A stretch of 42,673 nucleotides of DNA, taken from the NCBI RefSeq assembly GCF_001429185.1, contig NZ_LMIW01000002.1, forward strand, positions 1 to 42,673, given 5' to 3'. A model generated the notes under the pieces. The model saw only the letters and a list, made by a program, of their open reading frames with translations, had not been told where the DNA came from and made no database searches. The position numbers were made by a program, and so were the translations under genes. Source of the DNA: Terrabacter sp. Root85 (GTDB lineage: Bacteria; Actinomycetota; Actinomycetes; Actinomycetales; Dermatophilaceae). Shown here piece after piece: positions 8,518-16,017 of this stretch; position 1 is the first letter of the stretch; every line of letters starts with the position of its first letter.

Positions 8518-9618
8518 TCAGCCCTGCGCCTCAGCGATCAATCCTTCTCGGGCGCTTCGGGGGTAGAACAGACGTTGCTCGATCAGTCGATCCACTGCTC
8601 GCCCGACGGCTTCTTGGCTGACAGCACCGGAGGCTCGGATCTGCCGGACGTGACGCTGTCGCGCGGCGTTGCTGCCGATCAGGTTGTGGACGCGGTTGTC
8701 GGTCGACTCCAGCAGGCGAACCCTGACTTCCTCCATGCGTCGGGTTCGTTTGCCGAGCAGCTCGACGTCATCTGGGGCCAAGGGCGTTTCCGGCTCGGTC
8801 AACATCCAACCGATCTCCACCGCCATGATGAGCGTCGGCATCAGGTCGTAGATCTGCGTGTGGAACTCGTCCACGCTCGCTGCATCGAGTGGCACGTTGC
8901 TGGTCGCGTGGTCGTAGTAGGCGTCGAAGAGTTCAAACACCATGTCTAGGTGATCATGCTCGAGCGCCTTTCGAACAATCCGACGGATCAGCTCGGGCGC
9001 CGCGCCGTCCCGGAGCGGTGCAGCGAGACCGATCGCCGCCCGGTCGTTTCCCGCGTGAGAGACGGCATCGATGACGAAGGCCACAGCGGCCATCAAGGAC
9101 CCGTCGATGGCGAGTCCAGTGCGTTGGTCCTCAGCCCACAACCGGAGGAACTCGACGGGGGCGCTGCCGCCAGCGGGCCAACTGATGCCCCAGGCCGCGG
9201 GCATTCGTGCTTGGCTGAGAGAAACCAAGGTGTCGGTGTTGAAGTCAAGCCTGCTGGCCCTGGCAGCGTCCTGCGCAACCGTGACGACCTGCGAGTACTT
9301 GCTTGTTTCCGCGTGGCGCGCCTCCGCGTCCAATGCAGGTAATTGCGCGTGCAACCAGCGTGATATCGGCGCGGACTCCGGCCGCATCTGGAAAGTCGCC
9401 ACGATGGGCTCGACTGGCCGGTCCCAAGATGACGCGCCGAACTGCTCACTCTCTCGCATGAACCGTGTTCGACCGTCCAAATGCTCGACGGCGTGCCAGC
9501 GATCGAGCAGTGTCTCCCCAGTCGCGGCCATCCATTGCTCACGCTGCGCCGACAGGTCCACGGTCATCTCGAGCAGGGGGGCGTTGCCTGTCGCAGGGCC
9601 TGAGCAACTCTCAGACAC
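8518..9618 (-). CDS. Hypothetical protein, second gene of an unknown two-gene cassette
   Basis: The 366-residue predicted soluble protein has balanced helical composition, no signal peptide and no membrane segment. I recognise no family or catalytic motif. Its sequence includes runs such as LIRRIVRKALEHDHLDMVFELFDAYYDHA and EFHTQIYDLMPTLIMAVEIGW that suggest an all-helical fold. GTG 9618 gives the longest form. ATG 9567 (MTVDLSAQREQW) is an alternative, and neither has a strong ribosome site. It starts 18 bp after the stop of the 132-residue gene upstream on the same strand, so the two are probably cotranscribed. It converges with the HU-like gene, with about 220 bp between stop codons. Confidence 0.65.
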   Translation of the reverse strand: MSESCSGPATGNAPLLEMTVDLSAQREQWMAATGETLLDRWHAVEHLDGRTRFMRESEQFGASSWDRPVEPIVATFQMRPESAPISRWLHAQLPALDAEARHAETSKYSQVVTVAQDAARASRLDFNTDTLVSLSQARMPAAWGISWPAGGSAPVEFLRLWAEDQRTGLAIDGSLMAAVAFVIDAVSHAGNDRAAIGLAAPLRDGAAPELIRRIVRKALEHDHLDMVFELFDAYYDHATSNVPLDAASVDEFHTQIYDLMPTLIMAVEIGWMLTEPETPLAPDDVELLGKRTRRMEEVRVRLLESTDNRVHNLIGSNAARQRHVRQIRASGAVSQEAVGRAVDRLIEQRLFYPRSAREGLIAEAQG

Positions 9619-9636
9619 CGGTCGGACAAGCCCATC

Positions 9637-10035
9637 TCACCGATCCACACCTTCCAATGCGGTCCGCAAGGTGCCAGCGACCCGCTCGGCATCCCGCAAG
9701 GACATGCCCGCCTCTCCGAGAACCACCACAAACATCTGCTCGGTCCGGACTCCGTCCGCGTCAAGCGGCAGTTCGCCTGGTGGGTCCACAACTTCACGCT
9801 TCTTGATGACGGACCGGATGTGCTCGATCAGCGCCTTGCCAGCCCGTCGTCCCCAACTCTCGAGCTCGTCCCGAGCGCTCGCCTCGAGACCCTGGATGAA
9901 GGACCCCACGAGAATGCCAGCCACGGCCGTCAGAATCTCGGGTCCCAGAAAGTAGTCCCCCTCAGGGACGATCTCGTACACCTCCGTGCCCAATGAGTCG
10001 GCCACCTGCTCAACCGCCGTGTTCACGTCGGACAT
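9637..10035 (-). CDS. Small hypothetical protein, first gene of an unknown two-gene cassette
   Basis: The 132-residue protein has one moderately hydrophobic segment (ILTAVAGILVGSFIQGL, near residues 35-51) after an acidic N-terminus. A helical, basic stretch (ESWGRRAGKALIEHIRSVIKKREV) follows, then a C-terminal half with EQMFVVVLGEAGMSLRDAERVAGTL. The hydrophobic segment could be one membrane helix or a buried amphipathic helix. ATG 10035 is preceded by AGGGGG. I recognise no family. Size and order (small first gene, larger second gene, 18 bp apart) resemble accessory two-gene modules, but no toxin, antitoxin or defence domain can be named. Confidence 0.65.
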   Translation of the reverse strand: MSDVNTAVEQVADSLGTEVYEIVPEGDYFLGPEILTAVAGILVGSFIQGLEASARDELESWGRRAGKALIEHIRSVIKKREVVDPPGELPLDADGVRTEQMFVVVLGEAGMSLRDAERVAGTLRTALEGVDR

Positions 10036-10916
10036 CCGAACCCCCTGCCACGCTGTGCTAGCACCTAGTTCTCAAGTGTTGCCGATCACAGCCTCGAATG
10101 GAGCGGTGACGGAGGGGACTCCCCCAACCTGTGCTCCTCGAGCACAATGTCCGGCACACCTCGTCCGGTTGGGCTCGTCGGCGCAGTGGACCGTTGAACA
10201 TACCCGCTCCGGACAGACGCGTCCCGAGCGGCTCTGCAGTGAGCGTCTATCCGCCGCTTGTCGGTTGCGTGAGCCCGTCAAGGATCACCGCTCGGCAATG
10301 CGCGCTCACCATGGTCGAGCGCACATATATTCTGCCAAGTCGACCGTGACCCGACGTGAACGATGCGATGGGCATGCGGCCAAAGCCGCCGACTCAGCTT
10401 GCGGGAGCGCCAGATCACGCGGTCTTGGGAGATGTCAGGCAGATATGAGAGCGCCACGGCCGGCACGGTCTTGGCTGGTTACAGAGAGGGACCGCCCGGA
10501 GGTCGAGAGCCTCTGCCCGGATTGAGGGGGACCTTGACGTTGCAGCGTCGGTAATCCCTGAGGACTACTCGCGCTGCCCGACGTCCGGGCTTGTCCAGGT
10601 TTGGGAGCAGTTGCGCGAAAGTGCTGAAACTGCGCTCGAAGCCTTCATGGGCGCGGGGACGGCCCGAGGACCTTGAGGTTTCGTGATGCGGAGCAAGACA
10701 CCTTCTCCGTATGAACGCGCGACGTGACCGCTCCTCGGCACTCCACTCTGCGCAAGACCGGACGTTCCGTGGACCGAGCTTGGGGAAAGGAACCGACCCA
10801 GGCGGCATCGGCCACTTTGCCCATTTCGCTGCGGCACATATCGGACAAATGTAACGTTTCGGCCACACCCGGTGCCGAGTCACGGCAGCTGAGTGTCTCC
10901 AGGGAAGAGAGCAACG
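10036..10916. other. Gene-poor stretch of about 880 bp
   Basis: Small frames here lack start sites, codon bias or recognisable motifs. The right end must carry the promoter of the Vps62/aerolysin-like gene, and the sequence just upstream is locally AT-richer (CATATCGGACAAATGTAACG at about 10837-10856). No RNA gene or repeat was recognised. Confidence 0.45.
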
Positions 10917-12170
10917 ATGACCGCTATCGCACCGGACACTGAAGCAACCACATGGCTGGTCGGGGGTGCTCTCGAGATCGGCTTCACGACGACCTTCGAC
11001 TGGGTCTACGACGACAAGGGCACCGGCGCCGCCGCGTGCGGCTCGTTCTGGCAGCCCAACGTCTCGGGCATGCCTGGCTACTGGTCGTTGGGCAGCCTCG
11101 GGGTCAACAACGGCGGCAACTACAACTACAACCCGTCAGGTGACCGGGCCATCGTCGTCGTCAAGGACTTGACCGGCACGGCGCTGGCCGCCCCCACCGG
11201 CTACACCCAGATCTGGGCCGACCACGGCTCCGGCGGTAACAACGACGGCTCCGTCTGGCGACCGATCGCTCCCGACGGCTACATCGCGATGGGACTGGTC
11301 GTCGTCGGCGGCTACAACCAGCCGTCTCTGGACGCCGTCCGTTGCGTCTCCCAGTCGCTGGTCCACCGGGCCACCCCAGGCGCATCGGTGTGGTGCGACG
11401 CGGGCAGTGGCGCCCACGGCGACTTCGGCTCGTGGGAGGTCCTCCCGCCCGCCGCCGCGCCGGGCACGCTGTCGCTGGCCCCCGGCACGTTCTGTGGGTC
11501 AGGGTCCTATGACGAGAACACCGTGCGGGCCGAGCCGACGACCCTCTACTCCTTCGCGGTGGCCCTTCCCGAGCAGCCTGAACCGGCGCCGCCCGCCTAC
11601 CCGGCGCTGACGAGCAACGTGAACCCCGGACCGTTCGGCGCGGGAGCAGCCACCGTCACCAGCAGCCTGCCGTGGTTCGCCGTCAATGACCCCGACTACC
11701 CGGCGCTACAGAGCATGGTCAAGTCGCCGACCTACCGGCTCGAGCGCACCGACAAATGGGCCTTGGACGACGCTTTCTGGTTCAACGACGAATCGGAATC
11801 CATCACCCGGGAACTGCAGGTCACCGTGGGAGTGAACGGCAGTAGCGCCACCTCGTTCGCATCCGAGACGGGTATCGAGCTGGGCTTCGAATACGGGTTC
11901 AGCAAGCTCGTCAAGGGCAGCGTCAAGCTGAGTCAGAAGTTCACGTATACGACCTCCAGCTCCAACGGGTGGAGCAGCGAGACCTCGAAGAAGACGACAT
12001 ACGTCGTGCCTCCGATGACGGCCATCGCCATGTACGTGCTGAACAGCACGTACTCCCTCTATCGCCAAGACGGCTCGCAGGTGAACACGGACAGCGCCGG
12101 GTACAACGTGCCCGCCACGATCTACGTGACCCAGTTCCCGCCGGCGAAGCCCAAGGTGGCCAACGAGTAG
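10917..12170 (+). CDS. Putative pore-forming protein: Vps62-like N-terminus, aerolysin-like C-terminus
   Basis: The protein has 417 residues. Residues 70-205 match the Vps62/DUF946 pattern known from plants, fungi and some bacteria: GYTQIWADHGSGG, SVWRPIAPDGYIAMGLV, PSLDAVRCVSQSLV and WCDAGSG. The C-terminal half (residues 260-400) is Ser/Thr-rich with alternating polar and apolar residues (ITRELQVTVGVNGSS, TGIELGFEYGF, KLSQKFTYTTSSSNGW, KKTTYVVPPMTAIAMYVL). This is the signature of aerolysin/ETX-MTX2-type beta-hairpin pore formers. There is no signal peptide, so release would need lysis or another route. ATG 10917 sits behind AGGGAAGAG. The gene is flanked by a gene-poor stretch and a strong hairpin, so it is probably monocistronic. 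Toxin function is inference from fold pattern. A lectin-like or structural beta-protein is the alternative. Confidence 0.75.
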   Translation: MTAIAPDTEATTWLVGGALEIGFTTTFDWVYDDKGTGAAACGSFWQPNVSGMPGYWSLGSLGVNNGGNYNYNPSGDRAIVVVKDLTGTALAAPTGYTQIWADHGSGGNNDGSVWRPIAPDGYIAMGLVVVGGYNQPSLDAVRCVSQSLVHRATPGASVWCDAGSGAHGDFGSWEVLPPAAAPGTLSLAPGTFCGSGSYDENTVRAEPTTLYSFAVALPEQPEPAPPAYPALTSNVNPGPFGAGAATVTSSLPWFAVNDPDYPALQSMVKSPTYRLERTDKWALDDAFWFNDESESITRELQVTVGVNGSSATSFASETGIELGFEYGFSKLVKGSVKLSQKFTYTTSSSNGWSSETSKKTTYVVPPMTAIAMYVLNSTYSLYRQDGSQVNTDSAGYNVPATIYVTQFPPAKPKVANE

Positions 12171-12181
12171 TTTTCCCCTTC

Positions 12182-12226
12182 GACGTAGGGCTCCCCGGAC
12201 CCGCAGAGTCCGGGGAGACCTACGTC
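12182..12226 (+). terminator. Strong hairpin after the putative pore-forming gene
   Basis: The arms GACGTAGGGCTCCCCGGAC (12182-12200) and GTCCGGGGAGACCTACGTC (12208-12226) pair over 18 bp with one G/A mismatch and the loop CCGCAGA. It lies 11 bp after the stop codon and lacks a T-tract. The 320 bp from here to 12548 contain no convincing gene. Confidence 0.8.
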
Positions 12227-12548
12227 CCCACTTAGGGCACCGGCCCCCCGACCTCGAGAGCGTGCGGGAGGGGCGCCTATTTGACCGCCTGTCACAACGT
12301 GACCTTGACGTAGTTGGGCACTGTCGCCCGCCCACCTCTCACGTTCCGGTGCTGTCATATACAGCTCGCGACGCGTCGTACCAGGGGCTCCAACAGCATC
12401 TTGTGTCTTTCCGTCGCTAAGGCCACCCGGATCTGCGGATGAACTCCAAGTCATCCGCCCGCGCGGTTGCGATGACTCTTCAGGGTGACTCTTTATGTGG
12501 CCGTCCGCGGCGAGGCGTCCCCGTTCAGACGGCCCGAGCGCGCCGTGT

Positions 12549-13505
12549 TCAGGTTGGGGTGATGACGACCTTGCCGAGGGCGCGGCCCTGCCCGACGTGG
12601 GCCAGCGCTTCCGGTACCTCATCGAGTGGGTAGGTGCGGTCGATGTGGATACCCACGTGACCGGCGAGGCACAGATTGGTCAAAGGCTGGAAGTGGGCCG
12701 GACCCGGCTTCACGGCTAGCACCCCGAGGTGGCGGCCCGTGATCATGCCTACCGTCGCACCGATCGTGAGCACCCGAAGCAGTGATCGGACGGACCCGCC
12801 GACGCATCGGTACCAGCCGCCGGGAGCGAGCGCGCGACGGTAAGCGAAGACCGACCGGTGGGCCACGAGGTCCAGGATGAGGTCGTACGGCTCGTGGCCC
12901 CGGGTGAAGTCATCGCGGCGGTAGTCGATCACCTCATCGGCACCGAGGGTCCGCATGAACTCCAGCTTGTGTGCGTTGTCGACGCCGGTGACGTGAGCAC
13001 CTGAGCGCTTGGCTAGCTGGATCGCGAAGGAACCAGAGCCGCCGCCCGCACCGTTGATGAGCATTCGGCTCCCGGTCGAGGCGCGGGCCGTGCCCTGAAG
13101 CGCGATCGCGCCGGCCTGCGGGATCGTCGACGCCTCGGCGAAGGTCAGCTCCGCTGGCTTGAAAGCCAGGGCCGACTCGCGGGCAACCGAGTACTCGGCG
13201 AAGCCGCCCATGAGCTGCAGGTTGTCGCCGTAGACCTCGTCACCCGGATGGAATCGAGTGACGCCCTGGCCGACTGCCTCGACAAGCCCGGCGATATCCG
13301 AGCCAAGCGTCGGACGTCGCGGCGCGCGCAGCCCACCCATGCGCGCGTACAAGGGCGAGCCACGAAGGCCCTCCCAGTCGCTGAGGTTGATCGACGTTGC
13401 CGCGATCTTCACCAGGACCTGCCCGGCAGCGGGGGACGGAGTCGGGACGTCCTCCATACGCAACACGTCGGGGCCCCCGTAGCGCTCGTATACGACAGCC
13501 CTCAT
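12549..13505 (-). CDS. NAD(P)-dependent MDR-family oxidoreductase (quinone oxidoreductase type)
   Basis: This 318-residue enzyme is of the zinc-independent medium-chain dehydrogenase/reductase type. The N-terminal GroES-like domain (MRAVVYERYGGPDVLRMEDV, DEVYG) is followed by a Rossmann domain with the nucleotide-binding motif INGAGGGSGSFAIQLAK and GADEVIDYRRDDF. It lacks the Cys-rich structural zinc lobe of classical alcohol dehydrogenases, which fits quinone reductase or enoyl reductase relatives. The physiological substrate cannot be told from sequence. It is transcribed alone. Confidence 0.88.
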   Translation of the reverse strand: MRAVVYERYGGPDVLRMEDVPTPSPAAGQVLVKIAATSINLSDWEGLRGSPLYARMGGLRAPRRPTLGSDIAGLVEAVGQGVTRFHPGDEVYGDNLQLMGGFAEYSVARESALAFKPAELTFAEASTIPQAGAIALQGTARASTGSRMLINGAGGGSGSFAIQLAKRSGAHVTGVDNAHKLEFMRTLGADEVIDYRRDDFTRGHEPYDLILDLVAHRSVFAYRRALAPGGWYRCVGGSVRSLLRVLTIGATVGMITGRHLGVLAVKPGPAHFQPLTNLCLAGHVGIHIDRTYPLDEVPEALAHVGQGRALGKVVITPT

Positions 13506-13815
13506 GTCCCGGTCCCTCCAACGCGGTCATGCCTCGATCCTGTCAGGCCTGCGCCAAGGGCCTGCGTCCTTTCGCCGCCAAGCGGTCACCTCCTACCGCC
13601 GCGTGAGGGGGCGCCTGCCGTGTTCCGGACGTGCCGAGTCGCCACCGTTGCAAGGGTCAGTTGACTGCGCTCGCTCGGGCCGTCGCGTTACGAGCGCGCC
13701 CTCCCGGGCGGCCATTGGACGTCATCGGTTACCTCTTTGACCAGCACTCGGCGGACACGATGCAGATCGATGACACACCTCCGCTTGTGGGTCCGTCACG
13801 CGCTACGGTCGGCCT
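13506..13815. other. Intergenic region between divergent genes
   Basis: About 310 bp separate the oxidoreductase start from the methyltransferase-like gene. Promoters for both are expected here. I saw no clear palindrome or RNA gene. Confidence 0.4.
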
Positions 13816-14520
13816 GTGGCCGTGACCAGTTTCTCGACGCCGGCAGGTCGTGGCTTCTCTGACGGGGCCGCCCTGCACGGGCTTGCTGCACTGTCCGGCC
13901 CGTACTTGCCGTGGAGTTCGGGCGCGATGCGACCCGCCGGGCTCGTGACCGTGTGCAACGACATCGTCCTGAACGAGCGGCGTCGCATCGTCGAACTGGG
14001 CAGCGGTGTCAGCACCGTTCTGCTGGCCCGCCTGCTGCACCAGCGACCACCGCCCGGTGGCTTCCTCATGGCGAGCGTCGAGCACGACCCGGTCTGGGCC
14101 CGGTGGGTGCGCGACCAGCTCGATCGCGAAGGCATGGGGACCGATGTCACGATCGTTCCAGCGCCGTTGGTGCCGCACGCCCGCGCCGACCCCGGCCTCG
14201 CTTGGTACGACGAGGCGGCCCTGGCCCAGGGACTTCGCGAAGCGCTACGAGGAGACTCGATCGACCTGCTGTTGGTGGACGGCCCGCCCGCTCATGCCAC
14301 CGGCCACGGCTTGGCCCGCTACCCCGCCCTGCCGGTTCTCGCAGACCTCCTTGCCCCGGGCGCCAGCCTCGTTCTCGACGACACCGATCGTCCCGGGGAG
14401 CAGGAGGTCCTGCGCCGGTGGGAGCACGAGACCGGCCTCACCTTCGACCGCAGCCCCGAGCGTGGAGGCGTAGCCGTGGCCCGGAAGGCCGCCGAGGCCA
14501 CGGGCCCCAGCCATGGCTGA
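13816..14520 (+). CDS. SAM-dependent methyltransferase-like protein
   Basis: This 234-residue protein has a class I methyltransferase pattern. Motif I is RIVELGSGVSTVLLARLL, an acidic residue follows strand 2 (MASVEHDP), and IDLLLVDGPPAHATG stands at strand 4 followed by ASLVLDDTDRPGE at strand 5. The last two resemble proteins that modify sugars or polysaccharide precursors. GTG 13816 is the first start and GTG 13822 is possible. The gene overlaps the next one by 8 bp (ATGGCTGA), so the two are very likely translationally coupled and act in the same glycan or glycolipid pathway. The methyl acceptor is unknown. Confidence 0.78.
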   Translation: MAVTSFSTPAGRGFSDGAALHGLAALSGPYLPWSSGAMRPAGLVTVCNDIVLNERRRIVELGSGVSTVLLARLLHQRPPPGGFLMASVEHDPVWARWVRDQLDREGMGTDVTIVPAPLVPHARADPGLAWYDEAALAQGLREALRGDSIDLLLVDGPPAHATGHGLARYPALPVLADLLAPGASLVLDDTDRPGEQEVLRRWEHETGLTFDRSPERGGVAVARKAAEATGPSHG

Positions 14521-15652
14521 CCCGACCTCGACGGGCCGGCGGCCGCTCACCATCGCGCGAATCATCGGAGTGCTGGAGCGTGGCGGGGCCCAGCTCTCCG
14601 CGCTGCGGCTATCCGCCGCCCTGCGCTCCGAGGGTTTCGACACCCGCCTGTACGCCGGGGACGCCACCGACGAAGGGATCGCCCTCGCGGCCGCCTTCGA
14701 CGTGCCCGTCGAGACCTTCGCTCGGGACGCACACCTGCAATGGGTGCCCTCGACCGATTTCGCAGCATGGCTGCGCCCCCGCCTGGCCGACGCCGACCTC
14801 GTCCACGCCCACATGTTCGGGGCCTGGTGGGCGGCAGCCGCCGCCGTGCCCGACGGGGTTCCGCTCGTGGCCTCCGAGCACAACGCCATGACCTGGCCGT
14901 ACGGCGACCATGTCGCCCAGGCCCGCGCCGCCGCCGGACGCCTTGCGGCCTTCTTCGCCCACGGCCCCGCCGCCCGCGGCTTCGCCGAATCACTCGGCGT
15001 CCCGGAAAGCCGGATGCTCGAGGGACGCTCCATCGTCGACGGCTTCGATGCGCGACCGCTGCCCGGCCTGCCCAGCCTCAGGGTGACCTTCGCCGGGCGC
15101 CTGCACCCCGAGAAGGGTGTCGACGTCCTGCTCGAGGCACTGGCCCTGCTCCCCGATCCGCCGACGACGCTCCTCCTCGGAGACGGCCCGCTGCGCGAGT
15201 CCCTCACTGCCCGGTCGCACGCCCTCGGCCTGTCCGACCGGGTTCTCCTGCCGGGATGGGTGCGTTCGCCTGGCTCCTACATCTCAGGAGCCAACCTGCA
15301 CGTCGTCCCGTCCCGCGAGGAAGCCTGGTCCCAGAGTGCCGTCCTCGCCTTCGGCCTGGGGGTGCCCGTCCTTGCCAGCGCCGTCGAAGGGCTACCCGTC
15401 ACGTTGGGACAGGGCCGCGGTGTGCTCGTCCCGCCCGAGGACCCCGAAGAGCTCGCCTGCGCCATGGACGAGCTCCTGCACGGACGGGGGGTACCCGACC
15501 CCACACCGGGGCGCGTCTACGCCGCACGCTTCACCCCTGAGCAGATCGCGCCGTACTACGCCGACACCTACCGGCAGCTCATGCCTGAGCAACCGGCCAC
15601 CCCACATAAGTCCCACGCCTCACCGCAGCGAGCCGCCGACGCACCCGCGTGA
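14513..15652 (+). CDS. Glycosyltransferase family 4
   Basis: This 379-residue protein has the GT-B fold of GT4 enzymes, which transfer sugars from nucleotide-sugar donors. It has an N-terminal acceptor domain (IIGVLERGGAQLSALRLSAAL, DLVHAHMFGAWW) and a C-terminal donor domain (VTFAGRLHPEKGVDVLLEAL, LLLGDGPLRESL). The usual E-x7-E motif reads EEAWSQSAVLAFGLGVPV. The first Glu is present but the second is replaced by Leu, so catalytic details may differ. It overlaps the methyltransferase gene by 8 bp. The C-terminal tail after residue 355 is low-complexity. Confidence 0.87.
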   Translation: MADPTSTGRRPLTIARIIGVLERGGAQLSALRLSAALRSEGFDTRLYAGDATDEGIALAAAFDVPVETFARDAHLQWVPSTDFAAWLRPRLADADLVHAHMFGAWWAAAAAVPDGVPLVASEHNAMTWPYGDHVAQARAAAGRLAAFFAHGPAARGFAESLGVPESRMLEGRSIVDGFDARPLPGLPSLRVTFAGRLHPEKGVDVLLEALALLPDPPTTLLLGDGPLRESLTARSHALGLSDRVLLPGWVRSPGSYISGANLHVVPSREEAWSQSAVLAFGLGVPVLASAVEGLPVTLGQGRGVLVPPEDPEELACAMDELLHGRGVPDPTPGRVYAARFTPEQIAPYYADTYRQLMPEQPATPHKSHASPQRAADAPA

Positions 15653-16017
15653 CACGAACCGGTCGATCGAGCCGTGACCGGCTCACCGCTGCGTCATCCC
15701 GCCGCTTGCGGGGCGCGTCGAGTTACCGGATCCGTCCATGGGGGGCGTTCGCACCGAGGTGTTTCAGGCACGGCCACCCGGCGACGCGGCTACTCTCCAG
15801 CCGACGACCCGGCGGGAGAAAGAACGTCAAATGACCAACGCCGCGTACGCCCAGGCGGCGACGGTGGGGCAGGTGCTGAGAGACTCAGTCCCATGCTCAG
15901 CACGACAAGGATCACCATGGCAGCGCAGCGGAGTCCCAGAACCGACCGGACAAGCCCGAACCCGGCCCCGTCCAGTTCGGCTGACTCGCCGGTTTTCGAC
16001 CGTTCGAGGCGTGGGCT
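15653..16017. other. Intergenic region before the RNase J gene
   Basis: In these 365 bp, a short frame starts at ATG 15831 behind GGGAGAAAG (MTNAAYAQAATVGQVLRDS). It then runs into low-quality Arg/Pro/Ser sequence, so it is either a gene remnant or chance. No RNA gene seen. dapA, which often precedes rnj in Actinobacteria, is absent here. Confidence 0.4.
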
